From: Flavicella marina | GTDB taxonomy: Bacteria; Bacteroidota; Bacteroidia; Flavobacteriales; Flavobacteriaceae | NCBI RefSeq assembly: GCF_009193215.1 | Contig: NZ_VYVA01000001.1 | Location: 434,001 to 498,000 of the forward strand | DNA: 64,000 nucleotides | Direction: 5' to 3' | Shown: positions 39,363 through 48,702 of the stretch, one piece after another | Numbering within the stretch: position 1 is the first letter of the stretch | Layout of the letters: the number at the start of each line of letters is the position of its first letter | Notes under the pieces: model-generated | Seen by the model: the letters and a program-made list of their open reading frames with translations, nothing else | Told to the model about the DNA's origin: nothing | The model's database searches: none | Made by a program: the position numbers and the translations under genes

Positions 39363-39372
39363 CTTTCTATTT

Positions 39373-40773
39373 TTATTTGAAAACACCTCCTGAATACGGA
39401 TAATGCTCTATAATTTCACTTTCTTTTTTTAAGATGTTATTTGCTTGCTTTACAATTTCTGGAAACTGATCGGCTAGGTCAGTCACTTCATTTACATCTT
39501 TTTCCAAATCATACAACTCTGTTTGATATTTGTTCCCATATCTCACAGCTTTCCATTTTCCGATTCTAGTTGCTTGCCTAAACCCTTTGACACTAGAACT
39601 TGTTTGAACTTCCCAATACAAATACTCATGTGCTGCTTGTTTTTTACCTAGCAGTTCAGGTAAAAATGAAATTCCATCAGACTGAGCTGGTACTTTTACT
39701 CCGGCAACTTCAGCAAGAGTCGGCATCACATCATAAAATGTTGATGGATGGTTGCTAACAGAACCTGGTTTAATTTTGCCTTTCCAAAATGTAAACATTG
39801 GTACTCGAATACCTCCTTCATACACGTCTCTTTTATGACCTTTTAACCCCCCAGAGCTATCAAAAAATTTATAATCATGATGGTTCTCTGCCGTCGGACC
39901 ATTGTCACTCGTAAATAAAATAATTGTATTCTCTAATTCTCCACTAGCTTCCAACTTTTTATACAAACGTTCTATCTGTTTGTCTAACATTGTAATTCTT
40001 GCCGCATGTCGTCGTTCAATCTCTGGCCATTCTTCTATTTTATCTGCATACAGATCTGTTTTGCTTAAAAAATATTCGTGTGCATGAGGAATACGATATG
40101 ACATAAACAAGAAAAACGGTTTGTCTTCTTCTTTATCATCTAAGTAATCTAAAGCAAAATTCGTTCGAAATTCATCCAAACATGTATAGTTGTTATAATT
40201 ATAAAATATAGCATCTTGGTTGTTATTCACCCAGTGAATTCTTTCATCAATTTCTACTCCTTTGTCATTTTTTCCCCATTGCTCTTGTACCGCATAGTCA
40301 AAACCTCTTCCTTTTGCCCATGTAGACTCATCATGTGAAACTCCTAAATGCCACTTACCAATCATTGCTGTTTGATATCCGGCAGTTTGCAATAATTCAC
40401 CTACAGTAACTTCAGATTTTTTTAATGGAACTCTATCGTATTTATTCGGATACGAACCTTTGTTTCCTCTGATACTTACATGTCCAGTATGCATTCCAGT
40501 CATGAGAACTGCCCTTGATGGAGAACACAGAGGTGCACCCGCATAGAAGTCGGTAAACACCATACTCTTAGAGGCTAATTTGTCTAAGAAGGGTGTTTGA
40601 ATAGTTTTTTGTCCATAAGACCCTAATTCCCCATAGCCCAAGTCATCAGTAAGCAAGAGAATTATATTCGGCTTCTTCTTGTTCCTTTTTTTTTCATCAA
40701 CAACAGCATCGTTGCCAAATGAATACAAAACTGCACTTAAAAGAAGTAACACGAGATAATATTTAATTTTCAT
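39373..40773 (-). CDS. Formylglycine-dependent sulfatase (S1 family)
   Basis: A second sulfatase, 466 residues, with a signal peptide (about 1-20) and the S1 hallmarks: metal-binding NIILLLTDDLGYGELGSYG, formylglycine motif CSPSR (Cys 83) followed by AVLMTGMHTGH, MIGKWHLG and IILFTSDNGP. A C-terminal subdomain ends with ELYDLEKDVNEVTDLA, usual for arylsulfatases. It is the first gene of a unit sulfatase-sulfatase-GH2, beginning after the GH110 terminator. The sequence is of a different subfamily from its neighbour, so the two probably attack different sulfate positions. That is inference. Confidence 0.93.
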   Translation of the reverse strand: MKIKYYLVLLLLSAVLYSFGNDAVVDEKKRNKKKPNIILLLTDDLGYGELGSYGQKTIQTPFLDKLASKSMVFTDFYAGAPLCSPSRAVLMTGMHTGHVSIRGNKGSYPNKYDRVPLKKSEVTVGELLQTAGYQTAMIGKWHLGVSHDESTWAKGRGFDYAVQEQWGKNDKGVEIDERIHWVNNNQDAIFYNYNNYTCLDEFRTNFALDYLDDKEEDKPFFLFMSYRIPHAHEYFLSKTDLYADKIEEWPEIERRHAARITMLDKQIERLYKKLEASGELENTIILFTSDNGPTAENHHDYKFFDSSGGLKGHKRDVYEGGIRVPMFTFWKGKIKPGSVSNHPSTFYDVMPTLAEVAGVKVPAQSDGISFLPELLGKKQAAHEYLYWEVQTSSSVKGFRQATRIGKWKAVRYGNKYQTELYDLEKDVNEVTDLADQFPEIVKQANNILKKESEIIEHYPYSGGVFK

Positions 40774-40943
40774 ATTTCTAATTATTAATACGGGTTAGAT
40801 TATTAATTGAATATACTTGAGCATCAAATTTTGAAAAAAGTCAATACTCAAGTAACAATCAAATAAAAAAAAATACAGAAACAATCTAGTACCTTTACGT
40901 ATATAGGTTGTGTTTTTACGTACAAAACCATAGCGCAAAACAA

Positions 40944-40980
40944 AAACACAGGTTTCTTACCAATGAAGAAACCTGTGTTT
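40944..40980 (-). terminator. Terminator after the GH110-like gene
   Basis: The stem AAACACAGGTTTCTT/AAGAAACCTGTGTTT with a short loop is followed on the minus strand by T-rich sequence, 26 bases after the GH110-like stop. Confidence 0.9.
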
Positions 40981-41006
40981 AGAACTCGTTTTGGGTTATA
41001 AAAAAA

Positions 41007-42815
41007 TTAAAACCCTTTATTCCTTTTTACTTTTAGTGTTTTCTTTGATGTTTCATCTGCTTTAATACCGTTTTTACAATCACCAATGTATTTATTCTTA
41101 TAAATCTCAACATTTTTACAATGAATCAAATCAAACATATAAGCATCTGGAAATTGCGGCTTTTCAGTATTGGTTTGTTCGATCGTATTATTTCGAATAA
41201 TCAAACCATCAACACGGTCGGCCCATACAATTCTATTGTCAAATGTTTTGATTTCATTGTTTTCAAATAGAATATTTCTGTCGTATGATGCTGTTTGATC
41301 AAAAGCTTTTCCTAATCTAGGTGACACTTTTAACACCGCATGTTCAGACCCCGAATATGCGCAATATTCGAAACGGTTATTTCTAATGATAACTTCTTCT
41401 ACATTCCCTGATTCGAACCAATAGTAAGTTTCACCACGCAACATAATTGAAGACATCATAGATGACAAATCATTGTCTTCAATGATAATTTTCTTTGGCG
41501 TTTTGATAATTATATTTCTAGCTCTATGGTCTCTAATCGTATTTCCACGCATCGTGAATACAGGATTCCATGTTTTATTTTCTAAAATATCACCTGTTTT
41601 AAGGTCTGTGGGTATTTCCGACTCAAAAGTAATATCTGAATAGTAGTCATTAATTACCTTAACAGAAGTCACTACATTCACTTCATTTCTACTCGGACTT
41701 GGTACTTTGATAAACCAAATCTCATCTCCAGCTCCTGCAAACTCAAATCCCATTTGTTGTGCATGTTTCAATGCTACTCGAACTGTTTTTGTATCGATAA
41801 TTTTGTTTACTTCAACATAAGTACCATGCACGTTTGTTCCATCATCATACATTCCTTCTAATCGACAATTTTCGATTAAAATATCACCTTTACAGTTGGC
41901 AAAGTGCGTGGCATCCGCGATAATTGATATGACACGATCTGAACCTTCTCTAACGTAAATACCACTATTGATAATTTTAATATTATCAGAACGCTCACAC
42001 AAAAAGCCCATTCCTAAAGCATGGTGAATTACTACATTGTCGAACACAATATTTTTTGAATTTCTCACAAGAAAAGCGGGTGCATATCGGTTATGAGCTT
42101 TATCTCCTTTTGATTGCAACACCGAACCTACACGAGGCCATTTTTTCATATTTTTATCGAAAAAACGTAGGTTTCCGTTTGCCAATTTTTTCACATAATT
42201 TGGTCTCAACGACATATCCCAAGCACCATAATCAACAGCTTTTGTTTCTTTGTTATGTGACAGACTGCTTCCTAGATAAGAAAAATTAAATCCGTTGATT
42301 CCAGGAAACATAATTCTACCTTTTTGTAGTTTCCAAGAAAAACCATCTGTATAAGGTTTTAAATCGTAATACTGTTCTTTTTTATTTACAGCAACCACAT
42401 CTCCTTGAAAGCTAAAAGGAATATCCCAATCTAACGTTAAATTTTTTACTTCAATTTTATTACAACCCTCAAAAACAAAAGGTGCTGTTTGACCTCTAAA
42501 AATAAATTCCGCACCATTACCCTCGATTTCTACAGCATCAAATCCTTCAAAAGAGAAAATAATTTTTTTGAACCCATTTCCATGATTTGTTACATACAAA
42601 TATTTTCCAACAGCATAATCCGTTAAAAAATGATATTGTCCTTTCTCAAAGACCAATTGTATTTCTTTTTCTTTGGCGTTCTCTATTGCATTTCTAACGA
42701 TTGACGTTGCATCTTCATTTGTATGACCTATGTTAATTACTTCTTTGGCCTGCATCGCTAAAGCGCCAACCAACAACAATCCTATCAACACTAACTTTTC
42801 TTTTATACTTTTCAT
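41007..42815 (-). CDS. GH110-type alpha-1,3-galactosidase
   Basis: An exo-acting enzyme expected to release terminal alpha-1,3-linked galactose. The 602 residues have a signal peptide (cleavage near AMQAK) and a long right-handed beta-helix with many short Asn-rich turns (IIRNNTIEQTN, VIIRNNRFEYC). Family features seen are FLTDYAV, VKNLTLDWDIPF, and three aspartates at 301 (IADATHF), 324 and 325 (YDDGTNVHG). Their spacing matches, from memory, the catalytic aspartate set of a characterised marine GH110. It follows the CAASR sulfatase by ten bases in one operon. A beta-helix lyase is the main alternative, but the motifs favour GH110. Confidence 0.82.
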   Translation of the reverse strand: MKSIKEKLVLIGLLLVGALAMQAKEVINIGHTNEDATSIVRNAIENAKEKEIQLVFEKGQYHFLTDYAVGKYLYVTNHGNGFKKIIFSFEGFDAVEIEGNGAEFIFRGQTAPFVFEGCNKIEVKNLTLDWDIPFSFQGDVVAVNKKEQYYDLKPYTDGFSWKLQKGRIMFPGINGFNFSYLGSSLSHNKETKAVDYGAWDMSLRPNYVKKLANGNLRFFDKNMKKWPRVGSVLQSKGDKAHNRYAPAFLVRNSKNIVFDNVVIHHALGMGFLCERSDNIKIINSGIYVREGSDRVISIIADATHFANCKGDILIENCRLEGMYDDGTNVHGTYVEVNKIIDTKTVRVALKHAQQMGFEFAGAGDEIWFIKVPSPSRNEVNVVTSVKVINDYYSDITFESEIPTDLKTGDILENKTWNPVFTMRGNTIRDHRARNIIIKTPKKIIIEDNDLSSMMSSIMLRGETYYWFESGNVEEVIIRNNRFEYCAYSGSEHAVLKVSPRLGKAFDQTASYDRNILFENNEIKTFDNRIVWADRVDGLIIRNNTIEQTNTEKPQFPDAYMFDLIHCKNVEIYKNKYIGDCKNGIKADETSKKTLKVKRNKGF

Positions 42816-42825
42816 ATTTCTTTGT

Positions 42826-44286
42826 TTATAAATCTACACCTGTTCCTTGCAGAGAATTATCGTGGTCCCACATAATCAACCAAGGGTCTCTTGTGTTTAA
42901 TTGAAATTGTTTCAGTTCTTTTTTCATCCTTTCTAAAATTTCTTTGAAATGAACATCGGTTGCGAGATTATTTATTTCACCTGGATCTTTATCTAAATCA
43001 AATAATTCGAACTCTGCATGGTATAAATAATCATCTACTTTTCTTTCTCCGTACATTTCTAAATGATTCCTGTAGATGCTCTGCCATGTCGATGAAGCCC
43101 ATAAATCGGAGGCAAAAGGATAATCCAAACGATAAGCTATATTCCAAATTAATTTGTAGTTTTTATCAATGACTACACGCATCGGATAGTACATCGTAAT
43201 CTCATGAAATGTATGAGATGCATATATTTTATCCCAGCCTTTCGCATCATCCTCTTCTAAAATTGAATAAAATGACTTGCCATGAAAATCATTCTTTTTA
43301 TAAGATACGTTTGCCATTTCCAAAATTGTAGGAGTCAAATCAACCCATGATATTTTTGAATTATTCACAATCCCTTTTTTTGAATTTGTAGGATCTTTAA
43401 TAATGCAAGGTAGTTTTATTCCTGGCTCATAAACCGTAGTTTTTGCCCCTGGAAAGGCCATTCCGTTATCAGAGATATAAAATACAATCGTATTCTCTAA
43501 TTTTCCTGCATTTTTTAGATGATCCATCAATTTACCAAAACCTTGATCAATTCTCGATACACTTTGATAATATTGTGCAATTTCTTCCCTTGACTGTTTG
43601 TTGTCGGGAAGAAAACTAGGTACCAAAACATCCTTAGGGTCATACACCGTTTCATTCACATCTTTATACCCACCTTTTTTGTTACCAAAAGTATTTGGCT
43701 CGTCCCAGCTATCTGGTTTGAAAGGGTGTCCCCTATGAGGGTCGTCTGTACAGAAATATAAGAAAAATGGTTTTTCCGACGCCAATACATCTACACAAGC
43801 ATCTGCCATTTCAACCGTATTTCTAGGGTCAGCTTCTAAAACCGTTTCGAAATTATATACCTTTTCTGGTGCCACATGATATTTACCTATGCGAGCTGTA
43901 TGGTACCCTGCTTCTGTTAGTCTATTTGATAATGAATTCACATGATCCATCGTACTAAAATGATGGTAATCATGCACATGACCGTACGAACCAGTTGCAT
44001 GACCATACAATCCAGACAGAATTACAGATCTACTTGCGGCACAGCTTGCACTTGTACAATATGCATTCGTAAACCTTACTCCTTCTGATGCTAATTGATC
44101 TAAGTTTGGCGTTTTTATCACTGGATTTCCATAACACCCGAGAGCGTCTGTTCCGTGATCATCAGCAACAAACAAAATAATATTTGGTGCATGAACTGTG
44201 GCTACTGAATCATTTTTGGTCGTACATGAAACAACAAGTGCCAAACACACGATGGGAATTTTGATGAAAATTTTTCTAAACTTCAT
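42826..44286 (-). CDS. Sulfatase with variant CAASR active-site motif
   Basis: A third S1-type sulfatase, 486 residues, with a lipoprotein-like signal (ALVVSCT). The metal site NIILFVADDHGTDALGCYG is followed by the modification motif CAASR (Cys 82) where the usual proline is alanine; formylglycine-generating enzymes are known to accept alanine there. GLYGHATGSYGHVHDYHHF and IGKYHVAPE resemble the heparan N-sulfatase-like subgroup of S1. Metal ligands recur in VFYISDNGMAF. It lies directly upstream of the GH110-like gene. The class differs clearly from the two CSPSR sulfatases, implying a third desulfation specificity. Confidence 0.92.
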   Translation of the reverse strand: MKFRKIFIKIPIVCLALVVSCTTKNDSVATVHAPNIILFVADDHGTDALGCYGNPVIKTPNLDQLASEGVRFTNAYCTSASCAASRSVILSGLYGHATGSYGHVHDYHHFSTMDHVNSLSNRLTEAGYHTARIGKYHVAPEKVYNFETVLEADPRNTVEMADACVDVLASEKPFFLYFCTDDPHRGHPFKPDSWDEPNTFGNKKGGYKDVNETVYDPKDVLVPSFLPDNKQSREEIAQYYQSVSRIDQGFGKLMDHLKNAGKLENTIVFYISDNGMAFPGAKTTVYEPGIKLPCIIKDPTNSKKGIVNNSKISWVDLTPTILEMANVSYKKNDFHGKSFYSILEEDDAKGWDKIYASHTFHEITMYYPMRVVIDKNYKLIWNIAYRLDYPFASDLWASSTWQSIYRNHLEMYGERKVDDYLYHAEFELFDLDKDPGEINNLATDVHFKEILERMKKELKQFQLNTRDPWLIMWDHDNSLQGTGVDL

Positions 44287-44472
44287 TGATTCTAATTATT
44301 ACATTTTTTATAACATAAAAATAGCCATACAAATTATCACAATTGTATCTTACGATACAAAACAAGTTGTCATGCATACATTACAGTAAATCAAATTTAC
44401 AATTTAAGGCACATGAAAGTATAATGATAATTAACCTCTAGTTCCTCTATATTACCAAATACAACTACTGTA

Positions 44473-45618
44473 TTACTGAATAACAATTGTTTTTACCGCA
44501 ACACTATTTTCAGAAATAATTCTAAAATAATAGATACCATTTTTCAAAAAAGAGACATCTAAAACTACTTCACCGTTTTCATTTGTTGGAATAATTTTTC
44601 TCACCAATATGCCGAATGAATTGTAAATTTCTACAGGAACATTTTCAGTCATGGTCAGATAGTCACTTGCAGGATTTGGATAAAAAACCACTTCGGTATC
44701 TTCTACTTCTTCAGGAATTGACAGAGTGTCTGTTTTTTGAGAAACCAATACATCATCCACATAAAACACACCTTTTCCTCCTTGAAAGTCAGGATTGTTG
44801 TACGTGGCAATTTTCAACTGCGCATTTTCGGGCTTTTCTTTTAAAATAATTTGCTTCGTCATCTTTACCCATTCACCGGTTGGTAACTCTGAGATTACCC
44901 ATTCAGTTGCTACCCATGGATTGGTTACAAAGGTGTAAAACGAACTAACCGTTGTATTTTCTTCAAGCCAAACATTCAGTGAAATTTCGTACTCACCTGG
45001 AGTAAATCCTAATTCACTATCTATATTTGCCAAAACAAATGATTGTAAAGGAACTTTTACAGGAACAACTTCTCGCTCTACCAAAATTTGCAAATCATCA
45101 ATATAGAAAGTTCCTTTACCTCCAAAGCCTGGTTCAACAATAACGCGAATATTTACTTGATTTAGTGTTTCTGTTAGAACTAAATTTGTTGAAACCTCAA
45201 CCCATTGCCCTTTTGCTATGCCATCTAAACTAAACGTCACAGCTTCTTTTACCGTTGTATCTTCTCTAAAATCTAATTTAAAATGACTTGTTTCCACATC
45301 ATTTTCTAACCAGACCATAGCTTTTACTGGATAAGTGCCTGGCTCAAGCGTCACCAACATTGCAGTAATATCCTTGCTTCCAAAGATTCTCTTATTGCCT
45401 GACACAGTGGTTGCACTTGTATATTTTAAACTACCCAAGGAACCATTCGATGCTTTATCGTTTACTAAAGAAAAATTATCAGGGTGTTGTATCCACCAAC
45501 CGGTATCACCTGATGTTATCTCAAAACCATAATAGTTACTATCTAAAATATTTACCAATTCGGTTTGAGCGAAAGTAATTTGAAACAAAAATATCGCTAG
45601 AAATTTAATCTTTTTCAT
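44473..45618 (-). CDS. T9SS-exported protein with two binding modules
   Basis: A non-catalytic secreted protein of 381 residues from the ATG at 45618 (MKKIKFLAIF), 15 bases after the upstream 988-residue gene. Signal peptide cleavage lies near FAQ. Two related jelly-roll-like modules follow (about 75-180 and 190-295), each with a WLEEN/WLENDV strand, KGQWVEVS or TGEWVKM, and a GKGTFYIDD or GKGVFYVDD end. The last 75 residues are a type A T9SS sorting domain (VVFYPNPASDYL to IKTIVIQ-like end). The same module ends the lipoprotein at 28664. It is probably a surface-anchored or released polysaccharide-binding protein helping the adjacent enzyme. No catalytic motif is seen. Confidence 0.85.
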   Translation of the reverse strand: MKKIKFLAIFLFQITFAQTELVNILDSNYYGFEITSGDTGWWIQHPDNFSLVNDKASNGSLGSLKYTSATTVSGNKRIFGSKDITAMLVTLEPGTYPVKAMVWLENDVETSHFKLDFREDTTVKEAVTFSLDGIAKGQWVEVSTNLVLTETLNQVNIRVIVEPGFGGKGTFYIDDLQILVEREVVPVKVPLQSFVLANIDSELGFTPGEYEISLNVWLEENTTVSSFYTFVTNPWVATEWVISELPTGEWVKMTKQIILKEKPENAQLKIATYNNPDFQGGKGVFYVDDVLVSQKTDTLSIPEEVEDTEVVFYPNPASDYLTMTENVPVEIYNSFGILVRKIIPTNENGEVVLDVSFLKNGIYYFRIISENSVAVKTIVIQ

Positions 45619-45633
45619 ATACATCTGATTCAA

Positions 45634-48600
45634 TTAATTTAAAGGTTGAGCTAAAGTAATATCAATAAATCTGAAACCACCACATGGCACTTCGACTTCC
45701 ACAGCATTTGGATTGCTAATATTATAGCTTGTACCATCAAGAATATCTGACATTCCGACTGGAGTAACCGAGTTGAAATCAACAATTACCTCTCTATCAT
45801 CTGGATTCAAATATTCACCATCAATCAAAGTCAATCTCAATTTAGTAGGTGAAATTTGTGCTGTAACCCATGCTACATTTCCTGAAACTGTTAAAGGCAA
45901 CAAGTCTTTTTTAGTCTCTATTTCATTCTCAATGGTCGTATAATATTCATCTGCATTGTAACGTTGATTTCCATCAGCAGAATAATAATAACGTCCATCG
46001 GTATAATATTCAGTAAGTATATTTTGATATATCGGATGTAAGTTATCTTTTAATTCACCCCTTGCAGCATCGGGTACCGCATGCGCTCCAGCCTGTGGAG
46101 GTGTTATGAGTACCAATCCATTTGGGTATGATGGCAAGTAGTTTTGTCTACGATCTTTGACATGACCAGCATATTTTGAAAAATCCCAGTCGGTAACTTG
46201 AGCTCCACCCCAATTTGCATTTTGTCTACTAAACACGAATGGATTATTTTCAATAAATTCTTCATCATAATGTGTTGCCCATTTCAAGCTACTCGCTTCT
46301 AGCATAAAATCATCATCTGGATCAAACATACTAATATGAACTGGTGATATGCTTAACAATTCGTTTGGTTTGGGAACAAAAAGCGCTCCTTTGGCAGTAA
46401 GCTCCCATACGATGCTCATGTAATCTGGATCGATTGCAAAATTATTCAGGTAGGTAGCTCCGTTGGCCATATGATATATCAAATGACGCAAAAAATGATT
46501 GGGTAATTTTTGATGACAAAATTGTCTAGACCTATCAAAACTAGGGTTGTCAGGTACCGTTCTGGTTCCCCAATCATGAACAGCACCACTCGCCCAAATT
46601 CCAACTCTACTAGCAACACTAATATCCATAGCTTTGTCAGAAGTCTCTTCCATTGAAGGTACAAACACATCTGCAAACTCACCTGACCTCAATCGATCCC
46701 ACATTGGTAGGTAAACATTACCTTGCCAAAAATTATGCTTTGTTCGTACATAAATAGTACCGTTTTTATTCTGTGCATAACTCGCAAGTGGGTAAAACAA
46801 ATCTTCCATTACCCAAGCAAAATCTTCAGAATGATCTTCTAACTCTGGATAAATCAATACCGTTTTTTTATTATTAGCAGCATCTAAGACGAGTTTAGTC
46901 GTACTTAGGTGAAACATATAAGGATCATTTCCATGACCACCCCAATACGCAATACCTTCATCACCATCTGGTGATACACCGTACCAATTTGTAATATGGT
47001 CAACTGCTTCTTGTTGGGTGTAAATATAATTTCTTCTGCTATCTCTTTTATTTTTATACTTTTCGTTCTCCATTGCAGATCGATCCCAATTTTCAGCTTC
47101 ATTCATATGACCACCTCCTAAAAACATTGGAGTCGAATAATTATTTCTGATATAATCATATGTAGTCTTCGCCACACCGCTATCCGTATTCTCGGTCATA
47201 AAATAAATAGCTCTTGCCTCTCTTTGCTCTACAGGTTTCGTATATCCAGCTAAATGTGCTCTGCTCGCTGCAGTGTTTTCTATAATTTTTTGAATCTTTC
47301 CTTTTGGCACCAAGTTCTGATACGCTTCTTTCCATCCAGACATACCTGTATCTAAAATATGAACCTGACTTCCTCCACTTTGACAACTCGCAAAAATCAA
47401 CTGTGATGAATTTGGCTTTTTCCAAACATCGTAATAAGAATAATTCGTGATTAACTTTTCTTGGGATCCACTATCTAAATCGGGGTTCACCAAAACCATT
47501 TGATTACCGACCAGTAACATATACTTAGGGGTAGAAATATCTGTTATTAATTCAGCCTGCATTACAGAGTAACCAAAACCTAAACCAGCCACTGGGTACA
47601 ACTCCAAAGAATCATCAACCAAATTCAAACGTGTTAGATTTGCGCTTTTTTGATGGTTAGAAAACCCCAATAAAACTTCTAGTTTACTATCGTTATCATG
47701 ATCTGAAAACCTTAATTCACCAACCGGACTTGTACCTTGTGTTTCGATTCTTTTTATTGGAGTATCTTCAAGAACATCAAACATATACGTCGCACCTTTA
47801 TCTTGCATGATGTTGTTACTCGCTTGAATCAGCAAATAATCATTGGTAGCGTCTTTAGGCACTGCTTTTAAAAAGTTGGCATAATGAACATAGTCTTTCG
47901 CTTCTGTTTCTCCCCAAGTTTTTTCTTGAGAGTATGTAGATGATTTTAAAGTTTTGGTAAGACTTCCATTTGCTGATAGGTAATAAACATTCAAATCTAA
48001 ACTTCCACCAACAACATATGGAATGTCATTTTTTTTCACAACTGTTATCGCATACATTGGAACTTCGTTTTGTTGGTATTCCCACAAAATTTCACCAGAT
48101 GAGTCTAAGCAATATATTTTTCCATCTGCATTGGCGATCAGTATTTCATCGTTGCCATCTCCGGTAATATCTTCACACCAAATATCGTTGACCATGAAAC
48201 CAGACAACTTGTTTTTCCAATGTATTGCACCATTAAAATCTACTGACATCACAATACCTTCATAAGAACTTGCAATTATCTTAAGTGTATTGTCAAAAGT
48301 TGCGGTACGCACTTTATGAATAGTGTGTTCGGTTTCAATACTATACAAAGGACCTGCTTCAAAAACTTGATTTTCGTTGACTGAAAATTTCAAAGCATAC
48401 TCTCCGTTTAACGATTTCTCGTTTAAAATTGAAAAAACACTGGATGTATCTTTAGCCCAACCCAATCCATTCTCTTCAAAATCGAACAATTGACTAGCTA
48501 AATCCACATCGTCTTCTTGCGCTTTTGTTTCAGTATAAAACCCAAGCAACAAAAGTAGCACTGTAAATAAATGAATTCTTTTTCCTATAACACAAATCAT
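45634..48600 (-). CDS. Propeller-plus-hydrolase protein, probable lambda-carrageenase (GH150)
   Basis: A 988-residue exported protein, signal peptide cleaved near TKAQ. Residues about 60-420 form PQQ- or FG-GAP-like beta-propeller blades (DITGDGNDEILIANADGKIYCLD, FSDHDNDSKLEVLLG). After a linker (about 430-455), residues 460-800 look like an alpha/beta catalytic barrel with acidic and aromatic motifs YWGGHGNDPYMFH, LIYPELEDHSEDFAWVMED, VFVPSMEE and VHDWGTRT, and the end is beta-sandwich-like. The propeller-linker-catalytic plan and about 110 kDa size match what is published for lambda-carrageenase GH150. I cannot align it to that family here. The binding protein at 44473 is co-transcribed with it. 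Confidence 0.55.
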   Translation of the reverse strand: MICVIGKRIHLFTVLLLLLGFYTETKAQEDDVDLASQLFDFEENGLGWAKDTSSVFSILNEKSLNGEYALKFSVNENQVFEAGPLYSIETEHTIHKVRTATFDNTLKIIASSYEGIVMSVDFNGAIHWKNKLSGFMVNDIWCEDITGDGNDEILIANADGKIYCLDSSGEILWEYQQNEVPMYAITVVKKNDIPYVVGGSLDLNVYYLSANGSLTKTLKSSTYSQEKTWGETEAKDYVHYANFLKAVPKDATNDYLLIQASNNIMQDKGATYMFDVLEDTPIKRIETQGTSPVGELRFSDHDNDSKLEVLLGFSNHQKSANLTRLNLVDDSLELYPVAGLGFGYSVMQAELITDISTPKYMLLVGNQMVLVNPDLDSGSQEKLITNYSYYDVWKKPNSSQLIFASCQSGGSQVHILDTGMSGWKEAYQNLVPKGKIQKIIENTAASRAHLAGYTKPVEQREARAIYFMTENTDSGVAKTTYDYIRNNYSTPMFLGGGHMNEAENWDRSAMENEKYKNKRDSRRNYIYTQQEAVDHITNWYGVSPDGDEGIAYWGGHGNDPYMFHLSTTKLVLDAANNKKTVLIYPELEDHSEDFAWVMEDLFYPLASYAQNKNGTIYVRTKHNFWQGNVYLPMWDRLRSGEFADVFVPSMEETSDKAMDISVASRVGIWASGAVHDWGTRTVPDNPSFDRSRQFCHQKLPNHFLRHLIYHMANGATYLNNFAIDPDYMSIVWELTAKGALFVPKPNELLSISPVHISMFDPDDDFMLEASSLKWATHYDEEFIENNPFVFSRQNANWGGAQVTDWDFSKYAGHVKDRRQNYLPSYPNGLVLITPPQAGAHAVPDAARGELKDNLHPIYQNILTEYYTDGRYYYSADGNQRYNADEYYTTIENEIETKKDLLPLTVSGNVAWVTAQISPTKLRLTLIDGEYLNPDDREVIVDFNSVTPVGMSDILDGTSYNISNPNAVEVEVPCGGFRFIDITLAQPLN

Positions 48601-48652
48601 ATGATCCTTCTTTGTAACAATTTTTATTTTAGATTAATTTTGAAAACAGAAA

Positions 48653-48685
48653 AAAATTGCTTCCAATACTATTGAAAGCAATTTT
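48653..48685 (-). terminator. Terminator after the T9SS surface protein gene
   Basis: The stem AAAATTGCTT/AAGCAATTTT is followed on the minus strand by a T-run, 17 bases after the stop of the 428-residue gene. It isolates that gene from the next one. Confidence 0.8.
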
Positions 48686-48702
48686 GAAACTAAACTCAAC
48701 TT

